Origin: Betaproteobacteria bacterium
GTDB taxonomy: Bacteria; Pseudomonadota; Gammaproteobacteria; Burkholderiales; JACQAP01
Length of the DNA: 64,000 nt
Assembly: GCA_016194905.1 (NCBI GenBank)
Contig: JACQAP010000019.1
Span: 310,001 to 374,000, forward strand
Direction of reading: 5' to 3'
A program made the translations under genes and the position numbers. Below the pieces are notes generated by a model that was not told the origin of the DNA, did not search any database, and saw only the letters and a list, made by a program, of their open reading frames with translations. This document shows positions 17,685-25,585 of the stretch, in pieces (the stretch's first letter is position 1; the number at the start of each line of letters is the position of its first letter).

Positions 17685-18642
17685 GACTGAGACTCCCGGG
17701 AGGTTCGAATTCGAACGACATCGGCACCGCCTTGCGGTTGTCGATGTGCAGGCTGAGCAGTTCCGGCCGGGCATAGTGGCCGACCGAATCCATCATGCGT
17801 TTGCGTTTGGTGATGAGCGACTTGTCCAGGTCGGCAACGACCATGCCCTCGCCTTCGCGCAACGGTGGCGCGAGATGCACGCCCTCAGGCGAAACAATCG
17901 CGGTGTGGCAGCCGCCGCGCAAAGCCTTCTGCATTCCGGCATCCGGCGTGATCGACACGATCTGTTCGTCGGTCAGCCAGCCGGTGGCGTTGACGACGAA
18001 GCAGCCGGATTCCAGCGCATGGTGGCGGATGGTGACCTCCATTTGGTCGGCGAAAATCTGACCGACCATCGATCCGGGAAACTGGCTGCAGTGGATCTCC
18101 TCGTGCTGCGCCATCAGGGAATAGCGCGCGAGCGGGTTGTAGTGCTCCCAGCACGCCAGCGCGCCGACGCGTCCCACGGCGGTATCCACGACCTTGAGTC
18201 CGCTGCCATCGCCCTGCCCCCATACCATGCGTTCGTGGTAGGTCGGCGTGATCTTGCGGCGCTTGAGCGCGACGCGGCCGTCGTCGTCGAAAACGAGTTG
18301 CGCGTTGTACAGCGATCCGTGATCGCGTTCGTTGATGCCGAGCACGACCACGATGCCGTGCCGGCGCGCGCTCTCGGCCACCGCTTCGGTCACCGGCCCG
18401 GGCACTACCACCGCGCGTTCGTAGAGCCGCATGTGATCCGCGCCCATGGCAACCGGCGGCCGCACGAAGGAAAAATACGGGTAATAAGGCAGCAAGGTTT
18501 CGGGAAACACGACGAGCCGCGCGCCGCGGCCGGCTGCATCCGCGATGGCGCGCAACACTTTCGCAAGCGTGCCATCGGCGGACTCGAGATCCGGTGCTAT
18601 CTGCACCGCGGCGACGCGCACGACCTCGCTGGAGGACATCAT
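17605..18642 (-). CDS. nitC: Nitrilase of the Nit1 cluster (Nit6803/sll0784-type)
   Basis: A 345-residue carbon-nitrogen hydrolase. The catalytic triad is visible: E48 in [17 protein letters not shown]130 in [13 protein letters not shown], and C164 in [12 protein letters not shown]. The length and the WEHYNP context are those of true nitrilases rather than amidases. Family members hydrolyse nitriles to acids and ammonia; the cyanide-assimilating Pseudomonas orthologue NitC acts on cyanide. It is the second gene of the cluster, 19 bases downstream of the MSMEG_0572-type gene. The substrate in this organism is unproven. Confidence 0.94.
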   Translation of the reverse strand: MMSSSEVVRVAAVQIAPDLESADGTLAKVLRAIADAAGRGARLVVFPETLLPYYPYFSFVRPPVAMGADHMRLYERAVVVPGPVTEAVAESARRHGIVVVLGINERDHGSLYNAQLVFDDDGRVALKRRKITPTYHERMVWGQGDGSGLKVVDTAVGRVGALACWEHYNPLARYSLMAQHEEIHCSQFPGSMVGQIFADQMEVTIRHHALESGCFVVNATGWLTDEQIVSITPDAGMQKALRGGCHTAIVSPEGVHLAPPLREGEGMVVADLDKSLITKRKRMMDSVGHYARPELLSLHIDNRKAVPMSFEFEPPGSLSHESVNTDAAIQPAIDDRVAVLGLKAG

Positions 18643-18661
18643 CGGCTCCGCAGAAGCTGCG

Positions 18662-19144
18662 TCACACGGTCCACGTGTCGATGACGACCGCGTTGTCGCG
18701 CTTGTGCAGCAGCACCAGGTCGAGGACGTCGAGCGGGCTGATCGGACGGATGCCCGGTATCAGGGACGGTTCGCCGTGGCCGTACAAGGCCTGCAATGCG
18801 AAGCGGCATGCATAAGCCTTGCCGCCTTCCTCGATAAATTTGGTGAGCTGCTTGTTGAAATTGAGATGTCCGGGAAAGGCTTCGTCGCCAAGCGTCGGAA
18901 AGCCGCGTTGCACGCCCAGCGTGACACCCGGACCGTACAACAGCACGGAAGTGTCATAGCCTTTGCGCTTCAAGCGGGTTGCCTGCAGAAGATTGACGAA
19001 GCCGATGGAGCCTTCGAAGGCGACCGTGTGGAAAGTCACCAGCGCTTTTTCGCCGGGCTTGGCTTTGACATCCTCGAATACCTTCTCTTCGTAATCGACA
19101 AAGAAGTCACCTTTGGCGTGAGCAGCTTTCTGAACGGCGGGCAT
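18662..19144 (-). CDS. nitB: MSMEG_0572-family nitrogen-starvation-response protein, first gene of Nit1 cluster
   Basis: A 160-residue protein beginning [25 protein letters not shown]. It is similar to the family named for MSMEG_0572 and Synechocystis sll0783; the latter has been linked to nitrogen-starvation-induced polyhydroxybutyrate accumulation. The internal segment [30 protein letters not shown] suggests a DsrE-like fold, which is my inference. The start at 19144 has a good AAGGAG site nine bases upstream. It is the leader gene, with a sigma-54-type promoter about 50-65 bases upstream. The symbol follows the Pseudomonas Nit1C scheme. Confidence 0.88.
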   Translation of the reverse strand: MPAVQKAAHAKGDFFVDYEEKVFEDVKAKPGEKALVTFHTVAFEGSIGFVNLLQATRLKRKGYDTSVLLYGPGVTLGVQRGFPTLGDEAFPGHLNFNKQLTKFIEEGGKAYACRFALQALYGHGEPSLIPGIRPISPLDVLDLVLLHKRDNAVVIDTWTV

Positions 19145-19195
19145 GGCGCGATCTCCTTGAGCGTGAGTGAAAATGAATCGACTGCTTACCAAGCC

Positions 19196-19210
19196 GCAAC
19201 CAACATGCCA
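19196..19210 (-). promoter_or_regulatory. Sigma-54 (-24/-12) promoter for the Nit1 cluster
   Basis: Minus-strand sequence TGGCATGTTGGTTGC matches the RpoN consensus TGGCAYRNNNNTTGC at every fixed position, with the GG and GC doublets exactly spaced. The predicted transcript would start near 19185, giving an untranslated leader of about 40 bases that contains the nitB ribosome site. Nitrogen-responsive RpoN control would fit the cluster's known link with nitrogen starvation. Confidence 0.75.
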
Positions 19211-19506
19211 ATAATCGATGTTGCCGATACGATCAATTTCCAATCATTGGCCAGAGTTTCGCAACTGGTTGTTTATTGCGAAGGGAATGCCGGATCAGAG
19301 TCAGCGGAAACGGATTTCACGCGCGCCAGTGCTCTGTCGTCGCTGCAATAGCGTGCCCAACACCGGGGCGAATCGTGCGTGTGCGCGTTCTACGTTGGTG
19401 CGAAACGCGACGGCCGTGTTCGGCTGTGCCCGTGGAGCACGCATGCAATCATTGGCCCAATCAATGCTTGTCGTGGGAGGTCGCCGCGTGCCGAAAAATT
19501 CATCTC
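19211..19506. promoter_or_regulatory. Divergent control region with a repeated 12-mer, candidate MocR operator
   Basis: The 12-mer CAATCATTGGCC occurs twice, at 19241-19252 and 19446-19457, the second followed by a related CCAATCAATG. They lie between the nitB promoter and the start of the divergent MocR-type regulator gene. MocR regulators typically bind spaced direct repeats, so these are reasonable operators. No gene is seen in this stretch: the open frame running upstream of the regulator start shows no family similarity. Confidence 0.5.
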
Positions 19507-20898
19507 ATGTCCGAATTCGCCAAACGCTGGTCCAAGATCATTCGCGAAAGCGGCAAGCCCGCTTATCAGGCGATTGCCGAACTCATCGCCAACGACATCA
19601 AGAGCGGGCGCCTGACCGCGAAGGATCGCCTGCCGCCTTTGCGTGAATTGGCCGGGGATCTCGGGCTCAACTACACGACGGCCGCGCGCGGCTACGCCGA
19701 AGCGCGCCGGCGCGGGTTGATCGATGCGCGCGCCGGACGCGGGACGTTCATCCGGTCGTTGAGCGCGAGACAACCTGCGCGGCGCGGTAGCCTGCTGGAG
19801 ATGACCATGAATCTGCCGCCGGAACCGCACGATCCGCATGTGCTCGATCGACTGCACGAAGGCTTCGAATTCCTGCGCGCGCAGACGGACCTTTATTCAT
19901 TGTTGCGCTATCAGGAATTCGGCGGATTGCCCGAGGATCGTGACGCGGGCGCGTGCTGGTTGCAGCGCGTATTGCCGGAGGCCACCGCGGACCGCGTGCT
20001 GGTCTGCCCGGGTATTCAGAGCACCCTCGTGGCGTTGATGGCGATGTTGGTCGGACCCGGCGAAGTGATCTGCGCGGAAGCGACGACGTATCCCGGAGTC
20101 AAGGCGATCGCCGCGCAACTCGGCATCCGCGTGCATCCGCTGCCGATGGACGACGAAGGCATCGAAGCGCACGCGTTCGAGACCGCATGCCGTGAACTGC
20201 AGCCGAAAGCGCTCTATTGCAACCCCACGCTGCTCAATCCCACCACCGTAGTGATTTCACCGGCTCGCCGCGCGGCACTCGCCGACGTCGCCCTGCGCTA
20301 CAGCGTGCCGATCATCGAAGACGACGCTTACGGCATGTTGCCGAGCGCCGCAGTGATGCCGATGGCCACGCTCGCGCCGGATCTTACTTACTATATATCG
20401 GGCCTTGCCAAGTGCGTCGGCGCCGGTTTGCGAGTGGCCTATCTTGTCGCACCCGATCTGCGCCGCGCCAAGATCGTCTCTTCGGCCCTGCGTTCAACGA
20501 CGATCATGGCTTCTGCGGTCACGACCGCGCTGGCCACCCACTGGATCAACGACGGCACCGCGGAAGCGATGCTCCTGGCGATCCGGCGTGAGTCGGTCGA
20601 GCGGCAGAAGCTCGCCGCAAGATTGCTGCCCCCAGGCAGTTACAGAACGCATCCCGAAGCCTTCCACATCTGGCTGTCGCTGCCTGAGCCCTGGAACCGC
20701 ATCGAGTTTTCTTCCCACCTGCGTTCGCGCGGGGTCGGCGTGGTGGCCGCCGATGCGTTCTCGATCGATGGCAAGCCGCCGGAAGCCGTGCGCATCTGTC
20801 TGGGCGGTGCGGTGGATCGCGTCGAATGCCGGCATGCGCTGGAACTGATTCACGACGCGTTGGTGCAAGTGCCTGCGGTGGCGTCGACGGTGATGTAG
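19507..20898 (+). CDS. MocR-family transcriptional regulator (GntR wHTH fused to aminotransferase-like domain)
   Basis: A 463-residue protein. The N-terminal winged helix-turn-helix (about residues 1-85) contains AIAELIANDIKSGRLTAKDRLPPLRELAGDLGLNYTTAARGYAEA. A fold-type I PLP domain follows (about 115-455). The PLP residues are present: N239/P240, D273 with Y275 in EDDAYG, K302 in ISGLAK, and R309 in GLRVAY. The start at 19507 is the first residue aligning with GntR domains. It is divergent from the Nit1 cluster and is presumably its regulator. In the PLP-binding family the ligand is often an amino-acid-related metabolite. Confidence 0.9.
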   Translation: MSEFAKRWSKIIRESGKPAYQAIAELIANDIKSGRLTAKDRLPPLRELAGDLGLNYTTAARGYAEARRRGLIDARAGRGTFIRSLSARQPARRGSLLEMTMNLPPEPHDPHVLDRLHEGFEFLRAQTDLYSLLRYQEFGGLPEDRDAGACWLQRVLPEATADRVLVCPGIQSTLVALMAMLVGPGEVICAEATTYPGVKAIAAQLGIRVHPLPMDDEGIEAHAFETACRELQPKALYCNPTLLNPTTVVISPARRAALADVALRYSVPIIEDDAYGMLPSAAVMPMATLAPDLTYYISGLAKCVGAGLRVAYLVAPDLRRAKIVSSALRSTTIMASAVTTALATHWINDGTAEAMLLAIRRESVERQKLAARLLPPGSYRTHPEAFHIWLSLPEPWNRIEFSSHLRSRGVGVVAADAFSIDGKPPEAVRICLGGAVDRVECRHALELIHDALVQVPAVASTVM

Positions 20899-20900
20899 GC

Positions 20901-20927
20901 AAAAAAAGCGAGCCACCGGGCCCGCTT
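20901..20927 (-). terminator. Rho-independent terminator
   Basis: Minus-strand AGCGGGCC and GGCTCGCT form an 8-bp stem with one wobble pair and a CGGT loop, followed by seven Ts. It lies 20 bases beyond the stop of the di-haem peroxidase gene and within 30 bases of the convergent mocR-type gene end. Confidence 0.8.
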
Positions 20928-20946
20928 CGGTCGGTGCGGATTCGCG

Positions 20947-22014
20947 TCAGTATTTGTAACCCGCGGCCGGCAAGGAGGGCACGGCCGCAAACTGCGCCGG
21001 AACCTCGCCCGTCAGGCTTTGCAGGAAGGCCTTGATGTCCGAAACGTCGGCGTCAGTCAGGTCGCGGCCGAGTTGCAGCTTGCCCATGATGCGGACCGCG
21101 TCGCCCAGTTCGGCAACCGAGCCATCGTGAAAATACGGCGGCGTGACGGCGACATTGCGCAACTGTTGCACCTTGAAGATGAAGGCGTCGGCTTCGTTCT
21201 TGGTGTCCTGGAAGCGACCCTTGTCGCGGGCCTTGAACAAGTCGATTTCCTTGCTGCCGGTCAGTTCCCAGTAGTCCTGCGTGAGGCCGAACTTCTGGAA
21301 CATCTGTCCGCCGACGGTGACGCCGTTGTGGCAGCCGGAGCAGCCATAGCTCATGAACTTGTCGAGGCCTTGCTTCGCTTGCGCGCCCAGTGCCGCCTTG
21401 TCACCCTTGAGATAGTCATCGAAAGGCGCGGGTGTAATCAAGGTGCGCTCGAATGCGCCGATCGCCTTGCCCCAGTTCTGCGCCGTCATCGGCTCCGCTT
21501 CGCCGGGAAATGCCTTCTCGAACATCGCGCGGTATCCGGGCAGCGCGCGCAACCGCGCCTCGGCCGCGGCATAATCGGCGTTGCCGTAAGCCAGCGGGCT
21601 TACCAGGGCCTTGACTGCCTGTTCCTCGACGTCCGCGCGATTGCCGCCGTAGTGCTGCACGAATTGCAGAGCGGTGTTGAATACGGTCGGCGCATTGCGC
21701 GGAATGACTTTGCCGCCCACGCCGACCGAACGCGGCAGCGCGTCGGTGCCGTAGAAATACGGGTTATGGCATCCACCGCAACTGCCCTTGCCGTCGCTCG
21801 AAACCCGCGTCTCGAAAAACAGCGCCCGGCCCAGCGCTACGCGCTCCGGCGTCAGCGGACGTTGCGGCGTGCCCGCGTCGGCGGGCAGCGGTTTGAACAT
21901 CTGTTGCGCCCGTGCAAGCAGCGCGTCCTCATTGTCCTCGGCTGTCAAACCCGAAGCGCCGGTCGCCAGTGCGACCGCACAGGAGTACAGAACGGCGTTT
22001 TTCCTGATCCTCAT
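20947..22014 (-). CDS. Di-haem cytochrome c peroxidase (MauG/CcpA-like), periplasmic
   Basis: A 355-residue exported protein. The signal peptide is MRIRKNAVLYSCAVALATGASGLTA. Two c-type haem sites are visible: CGGCH in KGSCGGCHNPYFYG near residue 80, and CSGCH in SYGCSGCHNGVTVGG near residue 225. The segment FNTALQFVQHYGGNRADVEEQA is typical of bacterial di-haem peroxidases. It would reduce hydrogen peroxide with electrons from small c-type carriers, or oxidise a protein substrate as MauG does. It is monocistronic by appearance, ending in a good terminator. Confidence 0.92.
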   Translation of the reverse strand: MRIRKNAVLYSCAVALATGASGLTAEDNEDALLARAQQMFKPLPADAGTPQRPLTPERVALGRALFFETRVSSDGKGSCGGCHNPYFYGTDALPRSVGVGGKVIPRNAPTVFNTALQFVQHYGGNRADVEEQAVKALVSPLAYGNADYAAAEARLRALPGYRAMFEKAFPGEAEPMTAQNWGKAIGAFERTLITPAPFDDYLKGDKAALGAQAKQGLDKFMSYGCSGCHNGVTVGGQMFQKFGLTQDYWELTGSKEIDLFKARDKGRFQDTKNEADAFIFKVQQLRNVAVTPPYFHDGSVAELGDAVRIMGKLQLGRDLTDADVSDIKAFLQSLTGEVPAQFAAVPSLPAAGYKY

Positions 22015-22065
22015 GGCTCTTTCCCCTTTTTAATTTATGTATTGTCCGAGCTGTTCGTCGGTTGC

Positions 22066-22209
22066 TCAGCTTTTCCTCTTGCAGTAGATCTCTAGGCACA
22101 CGTCCTCCGGATCAAAAGTCTGGAAGGAATTGAACTCCTCGCCTTTCTTGACCGGCTCGCCGGGCAGGAAAGCGATCAGCACGCTGGGACAGCCCGAAGG
22201 CCTGCGCAT
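22066..22209 (-). pseudogene. Short ORF resembling the C-terminal end of a VOC/glyoxalase-fold protein
   Basis: A 47-codon frame (ATG at 22209, TGA at 22066) begins 12 bases after the icmF stop. The end, FQTFDPEDVCLEIYC, resembles the last strand of VOC-superfamily proteins, where a DP..LEIY segment carries a metal-binding glutamate. The rest of such a domain (more than 100 residues) is absent. It may therefore be a remnant of a VOC gene or an unrelated small ORF. No ribosome site stands out. Confidence 0.35.
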
Positions 22210-22221
22210 AAACGAGCATTC

Positions 22222-25200
22222 CTACATGCTCCTGCGGTACTGTCCGCCGACCTCGAACAACGCGTCGGTGATCTGGCCGAGCGAGCAAGCGCGCACCGCG
22301 TTCACGAGTTCGGCAAACACGTTGCCGTTGTCGATCACGGTCTGGCGCAACTTCGCCAGAGCGGCCGGCGCTTCGCTGGCGTGGCGTGCCTGAAATTCAC
22401 GCAGACGGCGGATCTGGCTCTGCTTTTCTTCTTCGGTCGAACGCTGCAGCGGGATGCTGCCGCCGGCCCCTGTTGCATCCGGATTGCGGAAGGTGTTCAC
22501 GCCGATGATCGGATAGGAGCCGTCGTGCTTCTTGTGCTCGTAGTACATCGACTCTTCCTGGATCTTGCCGCGCTGGTAGCCGGTTTCCATGGCGCCGAGC
22601 ACGCCGCCGCGTTCGGATAGGCGCTCGAACTCCTGCAGCACCGCCTCTTCGACTAGGTCGGTCAGTTCGTCGATGACGAAGGAACCCTGATTCGGGTTCT
22701 CGTTCTTCGCCAGACCCCACTCGCGGTTGATGACGAGCTGGATGGCAAGCGCGCGCCGCACGGATTCGGCAGTCGGCGTCGTGATCGCTTCGTCGTAGGC
22801 GTTGGTATGCAGCGAATTGCAGTTGTCGTAGATCGCGATCAGCGCCTGCAGTGTGGTGCGGATGTCGTTGAACGCGATTTCCTGCGCGTGCAGCGAGCGG
22901 CCGGAAGTCTGTACGTGGTATTTCAGCTTCTGGCTGCGATCGTTGGCGCCGTACTTGTTCTTCATCGTCGTGGCCCAGATGCGCCGCGCCACGCGCCCCA
23001 ACACCGTGTATTCCGGGTCCATGCCGTTCGAGAAGAAGAAGGACAGGTTCGGGGCGAAATCGTCGATGTTCATGCCGCGGGCCAGATAGGCCTCGACGAA
23101 GGTGAAACCATTCGACAGCGTGAAAGCGAGTTGCGAGATCGGATTCGCGCCGGCCTCGGCGATGTGATAACCGGAAATCGAGACCGAATAGAAATTCCGC
23201 ACCCGGTTGCGCACGAAATATTCCTGGATGTCGCCCATGACCTTCAACGAAAACTCCGTGGAGAAGATGCAGGTGTTCTGCCCCTGGTCTTCCTTGAGGA
23301 TGTCGGCCTGCACGGTGCCGCGCACGTTCTCCTGCGCCCAGGCGCGGATCTTCGCGGTTTCCTGTTCGTTCGGTTGCCGGCCATGCTGCGCGATGAATTT
23401 ATCGGTCTGCTGGTCGATCGCCGTATTGATGAACATCGCCAAGATGGTCGGCGCCGGGCCGTTGATGGTCATCGATACCGATGTCGCCGGGTCGCACAGG
23501 TCGAAGCCGGAATACAGCACCTTCATGTCGTCCAGCGTTGCGATCGATACACCGGAATTGCCGACCTTGCCGTAGATGTCCGGGCGCTCGTGCGGATCGA
23601 ACCCGTATAGCGTCACCGAGTCGAACGCGGTCGACAGGCGCTTGGCCGGCATGTCCCGGGACAGGAATTTGAAACGCGCGTTGGTGCGGAACGGATCGCC
23701 TTCGCCGGCGAACATGCGGGTCGGGTCTTCGTTCTCGCGCTTGAACGGGAACACGCCGGCCGTATAGGGGAAATAGCCTGGCAGGTTTTCCCGCATCAGC
23801 CATCTAAGCATCTCGCCGTCGTCCTCGAACTTCGGCAGGGCCACTTTCGGCACCCTAGTGCCGGACAACGAAGTCGTTTTCAGCGTGGTGCGGATTTCGC
23901 GGTCGCGAACCTTGGTGATCTGCTCGTCGCCCGAGTAGGTTTGCTTGATCTGCGGCCATTCCTCCAGCAGCGCCTTGGCTTCGGCACTGAGCGCCTTGTC
24001 GCGCTGCGCGATCAGCGGATCGAGATCTGCGGACGACTTCTTGGCCGCATCCAGCATGCGTCTGGCCTCGCGCAGTTGCTGGCGTTCGCGTGCCGCCTTC
24101 GCCTGCTGGGCGACATCCGCGTGATAGCCGCGTACCGTCTCAGCGATCTCCGCAAGGTAACGCACACGTGCCGGCGGAACGATGACGTTCTGCCCGGAAG
24201 AAGATTTCACGTTGGTGGGTTTGAGCTTGCCGTCCGCGGCCTTGAGTCCATGCGCCTTCAGTTCGGCGACGATGCTCTGGTAGAGCGCAGTCACGCCGTC
24301 GTCATTGAATCTGGATGCGATGGTGCCGAACACCGGCATGGCATCGGTGGGCACAGTGAAGGCGCTGCGATTGCGCTGTATCTGCTTGCGGACATCGCGC
24401 AGCGCATCCTGCGCCCCGCGCCGGTCGAATTTGTTGATGGAAACGAAATCGGCAAAATCGAGCATGTCGATTTTCTCCAACTGGCTGGCGGCGCCGAACT
24501 CCGGCGTCATCACATAGAGCGAAAAATCGACATGCGGCACGATCGCGGCATCGCCCTGGCCGATACCGGAAGTCTCGACCAGCACCAGGTCGAAGCCGGC
24601 GCACTTGCAGGCGGCGATCACGTCCGGCAGGCAGGCCGCAATTTCGCTGCCCGCGTCGCGCGTGGCCAGCGAGCGCATGGTGATATTCGGATGATTGATC
24701 GAGTTCATGCGGATGCGGTCGCCCAACAACGCGCCGCCGGTTTTGCGTCGCGACGGATCCACGGCGATGACGGCGATCTTGAGCGCGTCGCCCTGGTCGA
24801 TGCGAAAACGGCGAATCAGTTCGTCGGTGAGCGACGATTTGCCGGATCCGCCGGTGCCGGTGATGCCGAGTACCGGTACGCCGTCATTCCGGGCGGCACG
24901 GGACACCAGTTTTTTCTGCAGCGCTTCGGGCAGCGTTGCGTTCTCGAGTCCGGTGATGATGCGCGCCAGCGCGCGGGGTTTGCCTTGAAACAGATCGTCG
25001 AGTCCAGCTGGCAACTCGGCGGCGAGATTTCGGTCCGCGGTGCGGATCATGTCGCTGATCATGCCCTGCAGACCCATCTTTGCACCGTCTTCCGGCGAAT
25101 AGATGCGGGCGACGCCATAGCGGTGCAGATCTTCGATCTCGTGCGCCACGATTACGCCGCCGCCGCCGCCGAATACCTTGATGTTCTCGCCACCGCGTTC

Positions 25201-25482
25201 GCGCAGCAGATCGATCGTATATTTGAAGTACTCGACGTGGCCGCCCTGGTACGAGGAGATTGCGATGCCCTGCACATCTTCCTGAATCGCGGCGTTGACG
25301 ATTTCGTCGACCGAGCGATTGTGGCCGAGATGGATGACTTCGACGCCGCTGGCCTGCAGGATGCGGCGCATGATGTTGATCGAGGCATCGTGGCCGTCGA
25401 ACAGGCTTGCCGCGGTGACGAAGCGGATCTTATGGGCGGCCCGGCCTTTCTGGTTCGCGGGCTGCTGGCTCAAGTCGGTCAT
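22222..25482 (-). CDS. icmF: Fused isobutyryl-CoA mutase IcmF (B12 domain, GTPase chaperone, mutase)
   Basis: A 1086-residue adenosylcobalamin enzyme interconverting isobutyryl-CoA and n-butyryl-CoA. Domains in order: an N-terminal B12-binding domain with the cobalt-ligand motif around D29-G30-H31; a MeaB-like GTPase with P-loop GTGGSGKSS (209-217); and the mutase barrel (about 550-1080). Substrate-specificity positions are diagnostic: F591 in RMFAGEG and Q735 in GQNTCIF stand where methylmalonyl-CoA mutase has Tyr and Arg. The built-in GTPase loads and protects the cofactor. The start at 25482 has a GGGAG site. It lies near a BtuF-like receptor and leucine/valine catabolic genes. Confidence 0.96.
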   Translation of the reverse strand: MTDLSQQPANQKGRAAHKIRFVTAASLFDGHDASINIMRRILQASGVEVIHLGHNRSVDEIVNAAIQEDVQGIAISSYQGGHVEYFKYTIDLLRERGGENIKVFGGGGGVIVAHEIEDLHRYGVARIYSPEDGAKMGLQGMISDMIRTADRNLAAELPAGLDDLFQGKPRALARIITGLENATLPEALQKKLVSRAARNDGVPVLGITGTGGSGKSSLTDELIRRFRIDQGDALKIAVIAVDPSRRKTGGALLGDRIRMNSINHPNITMRSLATRDAGSEIAACLPDVIAACKCAGFDLVLVETSGIGQGDAAIVPHVDFSLYVMTPEFGAASQLEKIDMLDFADFVSINKFDRRGAQDALRDVRKQIQRNRSAFTVPTDAMPVFGTIASRFNDDGVTALYQSIVAELKAHGLKAADGKLKPTNVKSSSGQNVIVPPARVRYLAEIAETVRGYHADVAQQAKAARERQQLREARRMLDAAKKSSADLDPLIAQRDKALSAEAKALLEEWPQIKQTYSGDEQITKVRDREIRTTLKTTSLSGTRVPKVALPKFEDDGEMLRWLMRENLPGYFPYTAGVFPFKRENEDPTRMFAGEGDPFRTNARFKFLSRDMPAKRLSTAFDSVTLYGFDPHERPDIYGKVGNSGVSIATLDDMKVLYSGFDLCDPATSVSMTINGPAPTILAMFINTAIDQQTDKFIAQHGRQPNEQETAKIRAWAQENVRGTVQADILKEDQGQNTCIFSTEFSLKVMGDIQEYFVRNRVRNFYSVSISGYHIAEAGANPISQLAFTLSNGFTFVEAYLARGMNIDDFAPNLSFFFSNGMDPEYTVLGRVARRIWATTMKNKYGANDRSQKLKYHVQTSGRSLHAQEIAFNDIRTTLQALIAIYDNCNSLHTNAYDEAITTPTAESVRRALAIQLVINREWGLAKNENPNQGSFVIDELTDLVEEAVLQEFERLSERGGVLGAMETGYQRGKIQEESMYYEHKKHDGSYPIIGVNTFRNPDATGAGGSIPLQRSTEEEKQSQIRRLREFQARHASEAPAALAKLRQTVIDNGNVFAELVNAVRACSLGQITDALFEVGGQYRRSM

Positions 25483-25510
25483 GATTCTCGCTCCCTGCGG
25501 CTTAAAGCAT

Positions 25511-25529
25511 ACCCCGGTCGGGCCGGGGT
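25511..25529 (-). terminator. GC-rich hairpin after the indolepyruvate oxidoreductase gene
   Basis: ACCCCGG and CCGGGGT form a 7-bp stem with a five-base loop in the spacer between the oxidoreductase stop and icmF. No long T-run follows, so it is at best a weak terminator or a processing hairpin. Confidence 0.35.
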
Positions 25530-25585
25530 TATGAGCCGGCTATTATCCATCAACGTTAGCGCAAATTCCCGTCTCTCGCTTGTCG

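Noticed and set aside
19276-19506. 77-codon N-terminal extension of the MocR regulator
   Set aside because: The extension has no similarity to GntR domains and covers the repeated operator word; the ATG at 19507 starts exactly at the family boundary.
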